DNA of 9,237 nucleotides. Source: Petrotoga sp. UBA5851 (GTDB lineage Bacteria > Thermotogota > Thermotogae > Petrotogales > Petrotogaceae). Made by a program: the position numbers and the translations under genes. Under the pieces are notes generated by a model that saw nothing but the letters and a program-made list of their open reading frames with translations, ran no database searches and was not told the DNA's origin. Numbering within the stretch: the first letter of the stretch is position 1; every line of letters begins with the position of its first letter. The DNA lies in the NCBI GenBank assembly GCA_002431635.1, contig DJGH01000022.1, positions 8,184-17,420 on the forward strand. The letters are read 5' to 3'. Shown in pieces: positions 1-6,188 of the stretch.

Positions 1-393
1 ATGGGTTGCGGTGTATGCAACAGTGCTCATGAGTGTGTGCAAAAAGACGACATGCAGGAAATTCTTGAGAAAATGATCAAAGCAGATGTTATCGTCATGG
101 CCACCCCGGTGTATTTTTATTCAATGAATGCTCAGATGAAAACGTTTATAGACCGTACGGTTCCACGTTATACAGAAATAAAAGGCAAAGAGTTCTATTA
201 TATTATTACTGCGGCGGACACGCAAATTGCAAATATGCAAAAAACAATTGAAGGGTTCCGTGGTTTTACAATTGACTGTTTGGAAGATACTAAAGAAAAG
301 GGTATCATATACGGAATAAACGCATGGAATGAAGGAGATATAAAAAGTTCTTCGGCTATGCAGCAGGCTTATGAAATGGGGAAAAAGTCTTAA
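1..393 (+). CDS. Flavodoxin-fold iron-sulfur flavoprotein / NADPH-dependent FMN reductase-like protein (5' partial)
   Basis: The C-terminal 130 residues of a flavodoxin-like oxidoreductase are visible. The first ATG is almost certainly internal. It opens straight into a cysteine cluster (Cys3, Cys6, Cys12 of the visible part), which in this family sits about 45 residues into the protein after a first beta-strand and P-loop-like FMN site. The spacing matches the last three cysteines of the compact CX2CX2CX4-7C motif of iron-sulfur flavoproteins, with a fourth cysteine expected just before base 1. Residues 28-52 (ADVIVMATPVYF, then MKTFIDR) are the typical strand and loop that pack on the FMN isoalloxazine ring and form the dimer contact. 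Such proteins are cytoplasmic and move electrons between reduced nicotinamide or ferredoxin and acceptors. The true substrate is unknown. The gene ends at TAA 391-393, followed by a terminator-like hairpin. The family is fairly certain; the Fe-S cluster is inferred because the motif is cut. Confidence 0.8.
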   Translation: MGCGVCNSAHECVQKDDMQEILEKMIKADVIVMATPVYFYSMNAQMKTFIDRTVPRYTEIKGKEFYYIITAADTQIANMQKTIEGFRGFTIDCLEDTKEKGIIYGINAWNEGDIKSSSAMQQAYEMGKKS

Positions 394-433
394 CGGCACT
401 ATGCTGAGATGTAATTGTTTCGGATTGAAAACT

Positions 434-475
434 AAAAGATTTCCGGGAAGAAATTAAACCAGAAATCTTTTTTTT
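434..475 (+). terminator. Probable rho-independent terminator after the flavoprotein gene
   Basis: A perfect 10-bp inverted repeat (AAAAGATTTC at 434-443 and GAAATCTTTT at 462-471) encloses an 18-base loop and runs into eight T residues (468-475). The stem is AT-rich and the loop long, so termination may be partial. The position, about 40 bases after the stop codon and before the next gene, supports the call. Confidence 0.55.
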
Positions 476-476
476 A

Positions 477-485
477 TGATATTAT
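477..485 (+). promoter_or_regulatory. Possible extended -10 promoter for the DUF4256/beta-lactamase run
   Basis: TGATATTAT reads as TGn plus TATTAT (5 of 6 to TATAAT). It would start transcription near base 492 and give a leader of about 40 bases before the TTG start at 530. There is no good -35 hexamer at the proper distance, and the element touches the end of the preceding terminator, so this is only a candidate. Confidence 0.3.
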
Positions 486-517
486 AAAGGTAAGAGTCTT
501 AAATTTTTGATATAAAA

Positions 518-521
518 GAGG
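518..521 (+). promoter_or_regulatory. Ribosome-binding site that fixes the TTG start of the DUF4256 gene
   Basis: GAGG, within AGAGGTGGTGAT, lies 8 bases before TTG 530. The in-frame GTG codons at 521 and 524 overlap this Shine-Dalgarno sequence and so are poor start candidates. TTG 530 is preferred. Confidence 0.65.
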
Positions 522-529
522 TGGTGATT

Positions 530-1072
530 TTGACAAACAATGAGCTGATAATCATATTAAAAAAGCGTTTTGAAGAAAACATGAGTCGTCATATGAATCT
601 TGAATGGACAGATGTAATGAAACGTTTGGAAAACAATACCGATAAAATCCATTCACTTATTGCGATGGAGATAACCGAAGGAGAGCCGGATATTATTTTT
701 AAGGATGATGGTGACGGAGCATTCATTTTTTATGATTGTTCTGCAGAAAGTCCAATCGGGCGCAGAAATACCTGTTATGATAAAAAAGGACAAGAAGAAA
801 GAAACAAAAAAGGAGTTTTTCCAAATGGCAATGCTGCTGATATAGCAAACGCTATGGGAATAGATCTTCTGACAGAAGAGCAGTACAAGCATTTACAGAG
901 CTTTGGAAGATTTGATTTAAAAAGCTCCAGTTGGCTGAAAACTCCTTCCGAAATCAGAAGACTTGGCGGAGCTATCTTTGGAGACTTCCGGTATGGACGT
1001 GTCTTTATATACCACAACAGTGCGCCTTCTTTTTACAGTAGCAGAGGATTTCGTGGATGTATAAAAATCTGA
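530..1072 (+). CDS. DUF4256 family protein
   Basis: This is a 180-residue soluble protein with no signal peptide or membrane segment. It matches the DUF4256 family along its whole length. Conserved blocks, numbered from the TTG start, are RFEENMSRH near residues 13-21, EGEPD at 50-54, FYDCSAESP at 67-75 followed by GRR and CYD (82-84), the AMGI and LTEEQY segment around 108-119, KSSSWLKTP at 131-139, and a C-terminal YHNSAPSFYSSRGFRG (161-176). The dense invariant Asp, Cys, Glu, Ser and Arg residues suggest an enzyme or ligand-binding pocket, but no activity is known to me. TTG 530 was chosen because the Shine-Dalgarno sequence would overlap the in-frame GTG codons upstream. It lies 23 bases before the class D beta-lactamase and is probably co-transcribed with it. 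That proximity alone does not show a role in beta-lactam response. Confidence 0.85.
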   Translation: MTNNELIIILKKRFEENMSRHMNLEWTDVMKRLENNTDKIHSLIAMEITEGEPDIIFKDDGDGAFIFYDCSAESPIGRRNTCYDKKGQEERNKKGVFPNGNAADIANAMGIDLLTEEQYKHLQSFGRFDLKSSSWLKTPSEIRRLGGAIFGDFRYGRVFIYHNSAPSFYSSRGFRGCIKI

Positions 1073-1081
1073 TTTCTGAAA

Positions 1082-1087
1082 GAGGGG
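1082..1087 (+). promoter_or_regulatory. Ribosome-binding site for the beta-lactamase start
   Basis: GAGGGG lies 8 bases before ATG 1096. This supports that start over the in-frame ATG at 1057, which lies inside the preceding gene and would add 13 polar residues ahead of the hydrophobic export segment. Confidence 0.65.
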
Positions 1088-1095
1088 CTGAACAC

Positions 1096-1971
1096 ATGAA
1101 TAAAGGGTGGGGAAAAATTTTAGTTATACTAAGTGTAAGTATTTTAATTTCATCCTATTTGTTTGGACAAGGTATAAAGCAATCAAAAGAAGACTGTAAT
1201 AAAAAAATTTTTAAGGATTATGACTCATACTTTAAAAATATGAATGGAAGTGCTGTTTTTATTGATGCAGATACAGGGGTATATTTTGTATACAATCAAG
1301 AAATGTCGGAATTTCAAACAGCTCCCAACTCATCATTTAAAATTATTTCTTGCCTGATGGGTCTTGAAAGCGGAGTAATAGATCCGGATAACTCTTTATT
1401 AGAATGGGATGGAACGATATATCCGGTTATTGAATGGAATAAAAACATGGAGTATAGAACGGCTTTCAAAACATCTGCTATATGGTATTACCGAAAGGTG
1501 CTTGATATGATTGGACCAGAGTATGTACAGAAAGTTCTTGACAGTCTGGATTATGGAAACTGCGATATAAGTTGCTGGCAGGGAAGCATGGACAATAAAG
1601 TTTTTCCGTCAATATGTACTCTTAAGTCAATAAATGGATTTTGGCAGGAATCTTCGCTGAAGGTATCTCCGATACAGCAGGCTGAAATTATACGTAAAAT
1701 TTTTCGGGATGGAATATGTTTCAGTGAAGAGAACATTCAACTGGTCAAAGAAGCAATGCTTATAAGTAATTATAATGGCAGTATGAGTATATACGGTAAA
1801 ACAGGTTCGGGTATAAGAGATGAAGAATGGACTGATGCTTGGTTTACAGGTTTTTTTGAATATAAGGAAATGACTATGTACTTTTCGATCAGGCTTAACG
1901 AACCTGGGACCAGCGGACAACAAGCCAAAGAAATTGCTATTGATATTATTTATAACGAGTTTGGAAGATAA
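1096..1971 (+). CDS. Class D (OXA-type) serine beta-lactamase
   Basis: This 291-residue protein should hydrolyse beta-lactams by a serine acyl-enzyme. Residues 7-24 are a hydrophobic export segment after a basic N-terminus. No lipobox is seen, so it is either secreted or held by an uncleaved anchor. The class D motifs are in order: SxxK as S79-S-F-K82 (canonical STFK) in a PNSSFKIISCLMGLESG context, with Lys82 expected to be carboxylated; SxV as S127-A-I; YGN at 153-155; the tryptophan that stabilises the carbamate at W183 in FWQESSLKVSPIQQAE; and KTGSG at 235-239. ADTGVYFVYN at 58-67 is also typical. All active-site residues are present, so an active enzyme is likely. The related BlaR/MecR sensor domain is less likely because there is no transmembrane protease part. 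Clostridial class D enzymes of the CDD type are the nearest group I recall. The start is supported by GAGGGG 8 bases upstream. It is probably transcribed with the DUF4256 gene. Confidence 0.9.
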   Translation: MNKGWGKILVILSVSILISSYLFGQGIKQSKEDCNKKIFKDYDSYFKNMNGSAVFIDADTGVYFVYNQEMSEFQTAPNSSFKIISCLMGLESGVIDPDNSLLEWDGTIYPVIEWNKNMEYRTAFKTSAIWYYRKVLDMIGPEYVQKVLDSLDYGNCDISCWQGSMDNKVFPSICTLKSINGFWQESSLKVSPIQQAEIIRKIFRDGICFSEENIQLVKEAMLISNYNGSMSIYGKTGSGIRDEEWTDAWFTGFFEYKEMTMYFSIRLNEPGTSGQQAKEIAIDIIYNEFGR

Positions 1972-2009
1972 ACTCTAATGAAAAGATAATTTTATGGAGG
2001 GGGATTTCT

Positions 2010-2609
2010 ATGAAAGAATACATTATATTCCGTAGAATGGCGGATTATGACCACGATGTAAGAAGTGATGTGGCAAGAGTTTTTTCAGATGCTTATTATA
2101 AGGAGATGCAATTTTTTTCCAAGGATAAGGACAAGTTAAAAAATGCTTTTCGTCATGCATTTTGCCCGGAAGTCGTTTTTACTGCAGAAATTAGTGGTGA
2201 AATAGTAAGTATCCTGGGATGTTCCAACAATAAAACCAGAGCCATGCATATCGATGAGAATCAGATGAAAAAGCATTTTGGGTTCATTACAGGACATCTG
2301 GCCTACAGTTTTTTACAGAAAGAGTTTAACACTATACTTACCCTCCCAGATCATACAGGATATATTGAGTGTGCGGGTACTATCGAAAAAGCCAGAGGAA
2401 GAGGAATAGGTTCAGCGCTTCTTAACCATGTTATCCAAAGCCAGCCGTATCAGGAGTTTATACTGGAGGTTACCGATACAAACCAGATTGCATACCGGAT
2501 ATATAAAAAAATGGGTTTCATAGAGTTCAACAGAAAAAGCGAGAACTTTTCAAAGATAAAAGGTTTTAGTCAAAGAATCTATATGCGCTGGTCAAGACAG
2601 ACAATATGA
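2010..2609 (+). CDS. GNAT family N-acetyltransferase
   Basis: This 199-residue cytoplasmic acetyltransferase uses acetyl-CoA; the acceptor is unknown. The acetyl-CoA pyrophosphate loop (motif A) is R129-G-R-G132-I-G134 in AGTIEKARGRGIGSALL, fitting R/Q-x-x-G-x-G/A. It is followed by the beta-5 strand EFILEVTDTN (149-158) and motif B, NQIAYRIYKKMGF (158-170), where Tyr165 is the usual general acid. The first 110 residues are less typical and probably make the acceptor site. The start ATG follows GGAGGGGG with about 6 bases of spacing. It begins 38 bases after the beta-lactamase gene on the same strand with no terminator between, so it is likely in the same transcript. A role in drug or metabolite acetylation is possible, but nothing in the sequence fixes it. 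Confidence 0.85.
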   Translation: MKEYIIFRRMADYDHDVRSDVARVFSDAYYKEMQFFSKDKDKLKNAFRHAFCPEVVFTAEISGEIVSILGCSNNKTRAMHIDENQMKKHFGFITGHLAYSFLQKEFNTILTLPDHTGYIECAGTIEKARGRGIGSALLNHVIQSQPYQEFILEVTDTNQIAYRIYKKMGFIEFNRKSENFSKIKGFSQRIYMRWSRQTI

Positions 2610-2700
2610 TTTTAAAGTTTGCTATAGAATCAATAATAAAAAAACAGAATTTATTAGATAAAATAAAGTGAAAGTATGCTATAAAAAAATCATCCTTATA

Positions 2701-2706
2701 AGGAGG
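2701..2706 (+). promoter_or_regulatory. Ribosome-binding site that fixes the GTG start of the OmdA-family gene
   Basis: AGGAGG lies 6 bases before GTG 2713. An in-frame GTG at 2668 lies upstream of this site and would add 15 basic, non-conserved residues, so 2713 is preferred. The Shine-Dalgarno sequence overlaps a perfect 10-base palindrome, CCTTATAAGG (2694-2703), which may be chance. Confidence 0.65.
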
Positions 2707-2712
2707 AGTTTA

Positions 2713-3273
2713 GTGAGCGATATACTTCAATTTTCGAATAGAAAAGCATTTCGTGAATGGTTGGATAAGAATAATTCAAAAAAAGAAGGAGTATGGTTAC
2801 TTTTCGGTAAAGATGGCGGGCCTATTACGCTCTCTGCTAATGAAGCTCTGGAAGAAGCCTTATGTTATGGCTGGATTGACGGTCAAATGCAAAGCCTTGA
2901 TGAAAAAACATATAAAAAATACTTTTCCAGCCGGCGTACCAATAGTAAATGGTCTGAAAAGAATAAGGCTTTAATTGCACAACTTGAACAACAAGGGAAA
3001 ATGACTGATTACGGCAGGGAAAAAATTGAAGAAGCTAAGAAAAATGGACAATGGGACAAGCCTAAAGTTCCGCCTGTAACAGAGGAACAAGTCGCTTTTT
3101 TACATGAGTTATTAAAAAAATACGAACCGGCATATACGAATTTCCTGGCAATGCCACCATCTGTAAAAAAAATATATACACGGGCATATTATGATGCAAA
3201 AACTGAATCTGGACGTAAAAGCCGAATAACTTGGATGGTTGAAAGGCTAAATCAAAATCTCAAACCAATGTAA
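2713..3273 (+). CDS. YdeI/OmpD-associated (OmdA) family protein
   Basis: This 186-residue cytoplasmic protein belongs to the YdeI/OmdA family. Recognisable blocks are FREWLDKN (13-20), EGVWLLFGKDGG (25-36), the signature EALEEALCYGWIDG (44-57), FSSRRTNSKWSEKN (71-84), and the C-terminal OmdA segment, residues 144-179, running from FLAMPPSVKKIYTRAY to the RKSRITWMVERL stretch. The biochemical role of the family is not established. In enterobacteria, related genes have been linked to envelope stress and polymyxin tolerance, but that cannot be assumed in a Gram-positive. GTG 2713 is chosen on the AGGAGG 6 bases upstream. It follows the GNAT gene after 103 bases, in a gap with no obvious terminator. 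A perfect short hairpin lies just after its stop codon. Confidence 0.85.
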   Translation: MSDILQFSNRKAFREWLDKNNSKKEGVWLLFGKDGGPITLSANEALEEALCYGWIDGQMQSLDEKTYKKYFSSRRTNSKWSEKNKALIAQLEQQGKMTDYGREKIEEAKKNGQWDKPKVPPVTEEQVAFLHELLKKYEPAYTNFLAMPPSVKKIYTRAYYDAKTESGRKSRITWMVERLNQNLKPM

Positions 3274-3296
3274 TTTTTAAGTGGCACACTTAAGAA
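3274..3296. repeat. Short perfect inverted repeat after the OmdA-family gene
   Basis: TTAAGTG (3277-3283) and CACTTAA (3287-3293) pair perfectly around a 3-base GCA spacer. One wobble and two A-T pairs could extend the stem to 10 pairs. It begins immediately after the stop codon, but the following bases are GAAATTATC, not a T-run, so a classic terminator on the plus strand is doubtful. A protein-binding operator is an alternative. The rest of the 166-base gap up to 3439 shows nothing I can name. Confidence 0.4.
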
Positions 3297-3439
3297 ATTA
3301 TCTCCTAACGCAGCCAAACTAGCAGTTCAAGGAAAAAGGCCGAACAAAAGAAATTATAGGAATATGGTGTATAAAAACCTTTGCGTTCAAAAATAATCCG
3401 GACAGTAGCATAGCATCTAAATTATTTGGAGGTGAGGCA

Positions 3440-4627
3440 ATGAAAAAATATGTCAAGAACAATGTTTATTGGGTGGGGAAAGTTGATTGGGAACTCAAAA
3501 CATTTCACGGCGATGACTATTCTACTCATAAAGGCTCAACCTACAACTCTTATTTAATTCAGGAAGAAAAAACGGTTTTAATTGATACTGTATGGCTGCC
3601 TTTTGCAAAGGAATATGTAAAGAATCTATCTTCAGAAGTTGATTTACGGAAAATTGACCTTATAATCGCCAATCACGGAGAAGTTGACCATAGTGGAGCA
3701 CTTCCTGAACTTATGAAACATATTCCTGACAAACCTATTTATTGCACGGCCAATGCAGTAAAATCATTGAAAGGACAGTATCATAAGGACTGGAACTTTC
3801 ATATAGTAAAAACCGGAGATAAGATCAGCATCGGGAATGGGAAGGAACTCATTTTTGTTGAAATGACAATGCTCCACTGGCCTGACAGTATGGCAACTTA
3901 TCTGTCCGGGGATAATATTTTATTCAGCAATGATGCTTTTGGACAGCATTTTGCAAACGAGAAGCTTTTTAACGATCAGGCGGACAGATGTGATCTTTTT
4001 AATGAAGCAATTAAGTATTATGCCAACATTTTAACTCCTTTCAGTTCCACCCTTAAAAAAAAGCTGGCCGAGATTTCTTCATTCAATCTCCCTATTGATA
4101 TTATAGCCACCAGTCACGGTGTTATATGGAGAGATAATCCATCTCAAATAATAGAGAAATATGCGCAGTGGTCAGATGACTACCGTGAAAATCAGATTAC
4201 CATAGTTTATGATACCATGTGGAACGGTACAAAAATTCTTGCAGAAAGTATAGCACATGGGATTGAAAAGGCTGATCCCAAAGTAACCATAAAGATTTAT
4301 AACCTTTCCAAAAGCGATGAAAATGACCTGATAACAGAAGTCTTTAAATCCAAAACGGTTATTATAGGTTCACCTACAGTCTCCAACAGCATACTGCACT
4401 CGGTTGCAGGGTTCATTCATTTTATGAAAGGACTTAAATTCAAGGGTAAAAAAGCAGCGGCATTCGGTTGCTACGGATGGAGCGGTGAATCGGTGAAAAC
4501 ACTAAATGAAATGATGTCCAGCGCAGGATTTGAAATCATAGATGAGGGATTAAAAAACCAATGGAATCCTGATAATAATGGTCAAAAAACAGCTGTAGAA
4601 TTTGGAGAAAAAATAGCCTTACTATAA
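3440..4627 (+). CDS. Flavodiiron protein (FprA/NorV-like A-type flavoprotein), NO or O2 reductase
   Basis: This 395-residue cytoplasmic enzyme reduces O2 to water and/or NO to N2O using electrons from a rubredoxin. Residues 1-250 form the metallo-beta-lactamase-like di-iron domain with all ligands present: H79-x-E81-x-D83-H84, H146 (MLHWPD), D165 (SNDAFG) and H226 (TSHGV). Residues 253-395 form the flavodoxin domain that binds FMN (ITIVYDTMWNGT at 253-264, GSPTVSN at 310-316, FGCYGWSGE at 342-350). The first 240 residues, from WVG and the FHGDDY region on, resemble E. coli flavorubredoxin NorV strikingly. The rubredoxin domain of NorV (about 480 residues) is absent, so this is the class A arrangement needing a separate electron donor. 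No rubredoxin or NorW-like reductase is adjacent. GGAGGTG lies 5 bases before ATG. The gene stands alone between a hairpin and a strong terminator. Whether NO or O2 is preferred cannot be read from the sequence. Confidence 0.95.
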   Translation: MKKYVKNNVYWVGKVDWELKTFHGDDYSTHKGSTYNSYLIQEEKTVLIDTVWLPFAKEYVKNLSSEVDLRKIDLIIANHGEVDHSGALPELMKHIPDKPIYCTANAVKSLKGQYHKDWNFHIVKTGDKISIGNGKELIFVEMTMLHWPDSMATYLSGDNILFSNDAFGQHFANEKLFNDQADRCDLFNEAIKYYANILTPFSSTLKKKLAEISSFNLPIDIIATSHGVIWRDNPSQIIEKYAQWSDDYRENQITIVYDTMWNGTKILAESIAHGIEKADPKVTIKIYNLSKSDENDLITEVFKSKTVIIGSPTVSNSILHSVAGFIHFMKGLKFKGKKAAAFGCYGWSGESVKTLNEMMSSAGFEIIDEGLKNQWNPDNNGQKTAVEFGEKIALL

Positions 4628-4647
4628 AAAGCTAATAGGTATCAATT

Positions 4648-4681
4648 ACTGCACAAGAGAATGCTTGTGCAGTTTCTTATT
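4648..4681 (+). terminator. Rho-independent terminator after the flavodiiron gene
   Basis: ACTGCACAAG (4648-4657) and CTTGTGCAGT (4664-4673) form a perfect 10-bp stem with a 6-base loop, followed by TTTCTTATT. It lies 20 bases after the stop codon and separates the flavodiiron gene from the AraC-type regulator. Confidence 0.85.
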
Positions 4682-4763
4682 AATAGAATCAGTTTAAAAG
4701 AGCATTGGGTGACAAGCAAAAAATCAACCGATATGGTATTCTATAATCTGAGGAGGTGTTAAA

Positions 4764-6125
4764 GTGCATGCATACAATGCAATACAAAATTCTTTGGATT
4801 ACATAGAAACCCATCTGAAGGAAGATATAAATGTAGAAATAATAGCAGGTGAAACGGGATTATCAGTATACTATTTTCAGCATCTGTTCAGCCGTTTGAT
4901 TAAAAAACCATTGAATGAGTACATTAAACTAAGAAGACTAGCGAAAGCTTCTGAAGCACTTAAAAACAAAGATGTGCGGATAATTGATGTAGCGTTTGAA
5001 TATGGATTTTCAGATCATGCCAATTTTACAAGAGCCTTTAGAGACATCTATGGAATCACACCTGAAGAATACCGGAGTTCTCCGGTTATTCTTAATCATT
5101 TTATAAAGCCGGATCTGTCACTGAAGTATGAGGATACTGAAGAAAATGTACCATTGATTGCTGATGGTATTGTTATAGAGATTATTCGTAAAAAACTCGA
5201 TGAACCATTATATTTTATGGGAGTAGAAGGTAAGGTACCCTGTGTCGAGTTATCTGAAGGAGCTTGGACAGGTGTTGCAAATGCCGGAATTATATGGGAA
5301 GAATTTCACCGTAGGAAATCAAATATTTCATTTCTTGAGCCTTGGGCTAGGGAGTGCGGAATTATACATATTACCGAAAAAGGATTATGTACATATATTG
5401 CTGGTGGAGAAACATCGTCGGAAATAAAAACACCAGATCTTTCATCCTTTTGTCTTTCCTGTGGCGAGTATATTGTATGCTGCTTGGAAACAAAGAATTT
5501 TGAAGAATTGATTGAATCGGCGATCTTTAAAGCATATTCGTTTATGGAAAAATGGCTAAAAAAGCACAGTCTTATCTGTGGGGGCTTTACAGCAGAGATG
5601 TACTACTCTGTACAGACTGAACCGTGCCGTATGGAGATCTGGATACCTTTGAAAGAGCAGTCTTGGGAAAAAAAGTCAAAAGAAAAAATGTGGGATAAAA
5701 CTGATGGAATATCTGAACCTTCTATGTCTGCAGTGAGTATGTACGTAGATAGTCCGCTGTTTGAAAGACTGTGCAGATATATAGAGATTGAGTATCAGGG
5801 CAAAGCTGTTTTTGAATACAGCAGATGTTCATTACAGTATGGATGGAATATAAAATATAAAAAGGCCGGACGTACTTTGTGCACAATCTATCCGATGAGA
5901 GGATATTTCACAGTTCTAATAGTAATAACAAGCAGCGGACAGCAGGAAATAGAAATGATTCTCCCTGTTTTTACAGAATATACACAGAAGATTTATCGTG
6001 AAACTAAAGTTGGAATGGGACAAAGATGGCTTATGCTTGACGTTACAAATGAAAGTATTATGGAAGACGTTAAAAGATGCATTGCCATCCGCAGACAAAG
6101 CTCCCTAAAATCAAAAGGTAGATAG
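4764..6125 (+). CDS. AraC family regulator with GyrI-like effector domain and C-terminal DUF3788-like domain
   Basis: This 453-residue regulator has three modules. Residues 1-106 are an AraC DNA-binding domain with two helix-turn-helix units: ETGLSVYYFQHLFSRLIKKPLNEY at 30-53, then IDVAFEYGFSDHANFTRAFRDIYGITPEEY at 74-103. Residues about 135-297 resemble the GyrI-like/SOUL-fold effector-binding domain (IEIIRKKLDEPLYFMGVEG early, CGEYIVCCLE in the middle, CRMEIWIPLKE at the end), which in other AraC proteins binds drugs or small hydrophobic ligands. Residues about 326-444 look like DUF3788: YSRCSLQYGWNIKYKKAGRTLCTIYPMRGYFTVLIVI at 352-388 and a LDVTNESIMEDVKRCIAIR tail. AraC plus GyrI-like proteins are usually about 290 residues, so the extra domain is notable. 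DUF3788 is normally a stand-alone protein of unknown function. Start GTG 4764 follows AGGAGGTG with 5 bases of spacing; the nearby ATG at 4768 is out of frame. Its targets are unknown; the flavodiiron gene and the convergent operon are the nearest candidates. Confidence 0.88.
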   Translation: MHAYNAIQNSLDYIETHLKEDINVEIIAGETGLSVYYFQHLFSRLIKKPLNEYIKLRRLAKASEALKNKDVRIIDVAFEYGFSDHANFTRAFRDIYGITPEEYRSSPVILNHFIKPDLSLKYEDTEENVPLIADGIVIEIIRKKLDEPLYFMGVEGKVPCVELSEGAWTGVANAGIIWEEFHRRKSNISFLEPWARECGIIHITEKGLCTYIAGGETSSEIKTPDLSSFCLSCGEYIVCCLETKNFEELIESAIFKAYSFMEKWLKKHSLICGGFTAEMYYSVQTEPCRMEIWIPLKEQSWEKKSKEKMWDKTDGISEPSMSAVSMYVDSPLFERLCRYIEIEYQGKAVFEYSRCSLQYGWNIKYKKAGRTLCTIYPMRGYFTVLIVITSSGQQEIEMILPVFTEYTQKIYRETKVGMGQRWLMLDVTNESIMEDVKRCIAIRRQSSLKSKGR

Positions 6126-6160
6126 AAGGCAGGAAATTACTCAGGAACAGCGTTAAACAA

Positions 6161-6179
6161 ATCCAAATAGTTTTGGGAT
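6161..6179. terminator. Weak hairpin between convergent genes, possible bidirectional terminator
   Basis: ATCCAAA (6161-6167) pairs with TTTGGGAT (6172-6179) around a TAGT loop with one bulged base. It lies in the 63-base gap between the convergent regulator and hydrolase genes. The flanks are only modestly T-rich (TTTGTTTAA on the minus strand), so the call rests mostly on position. Confidence 0.3.
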
Positions 6180-6188
6180 ACTTTGAAC

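Noticed and set aside
511..516. TATAAA as a -10 box for the DUF4256 gene
   Set aside because: The predicted start would fall within the Shine-Dalgarno region and leave no leader; no -35 is present.
1057..1095. Upstream in-frame ATG for the beta-lactamase
   Set aside because: It lies inside the preceding gene with no ribosome-binding site and would put 13 polar residues before the export segment. ATG 1096 fits better.
3316..3439. Open frame running into the flavodiiron gene from upstream
   Set aside because: It has no start codon with a ribosome-binding site. The ATG at 3440 has an excellent one and matches the usual N-terminus of the family.
4742..4747. Perfect TATAAT just before the AraC-type regulator
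   Set aside because: Transcription would start at about 4754, inside the AGGAGGTG ribosome-binding site at 4751, and there is no -35 at 16-18 bases. It is unlikely to be the working promoter.
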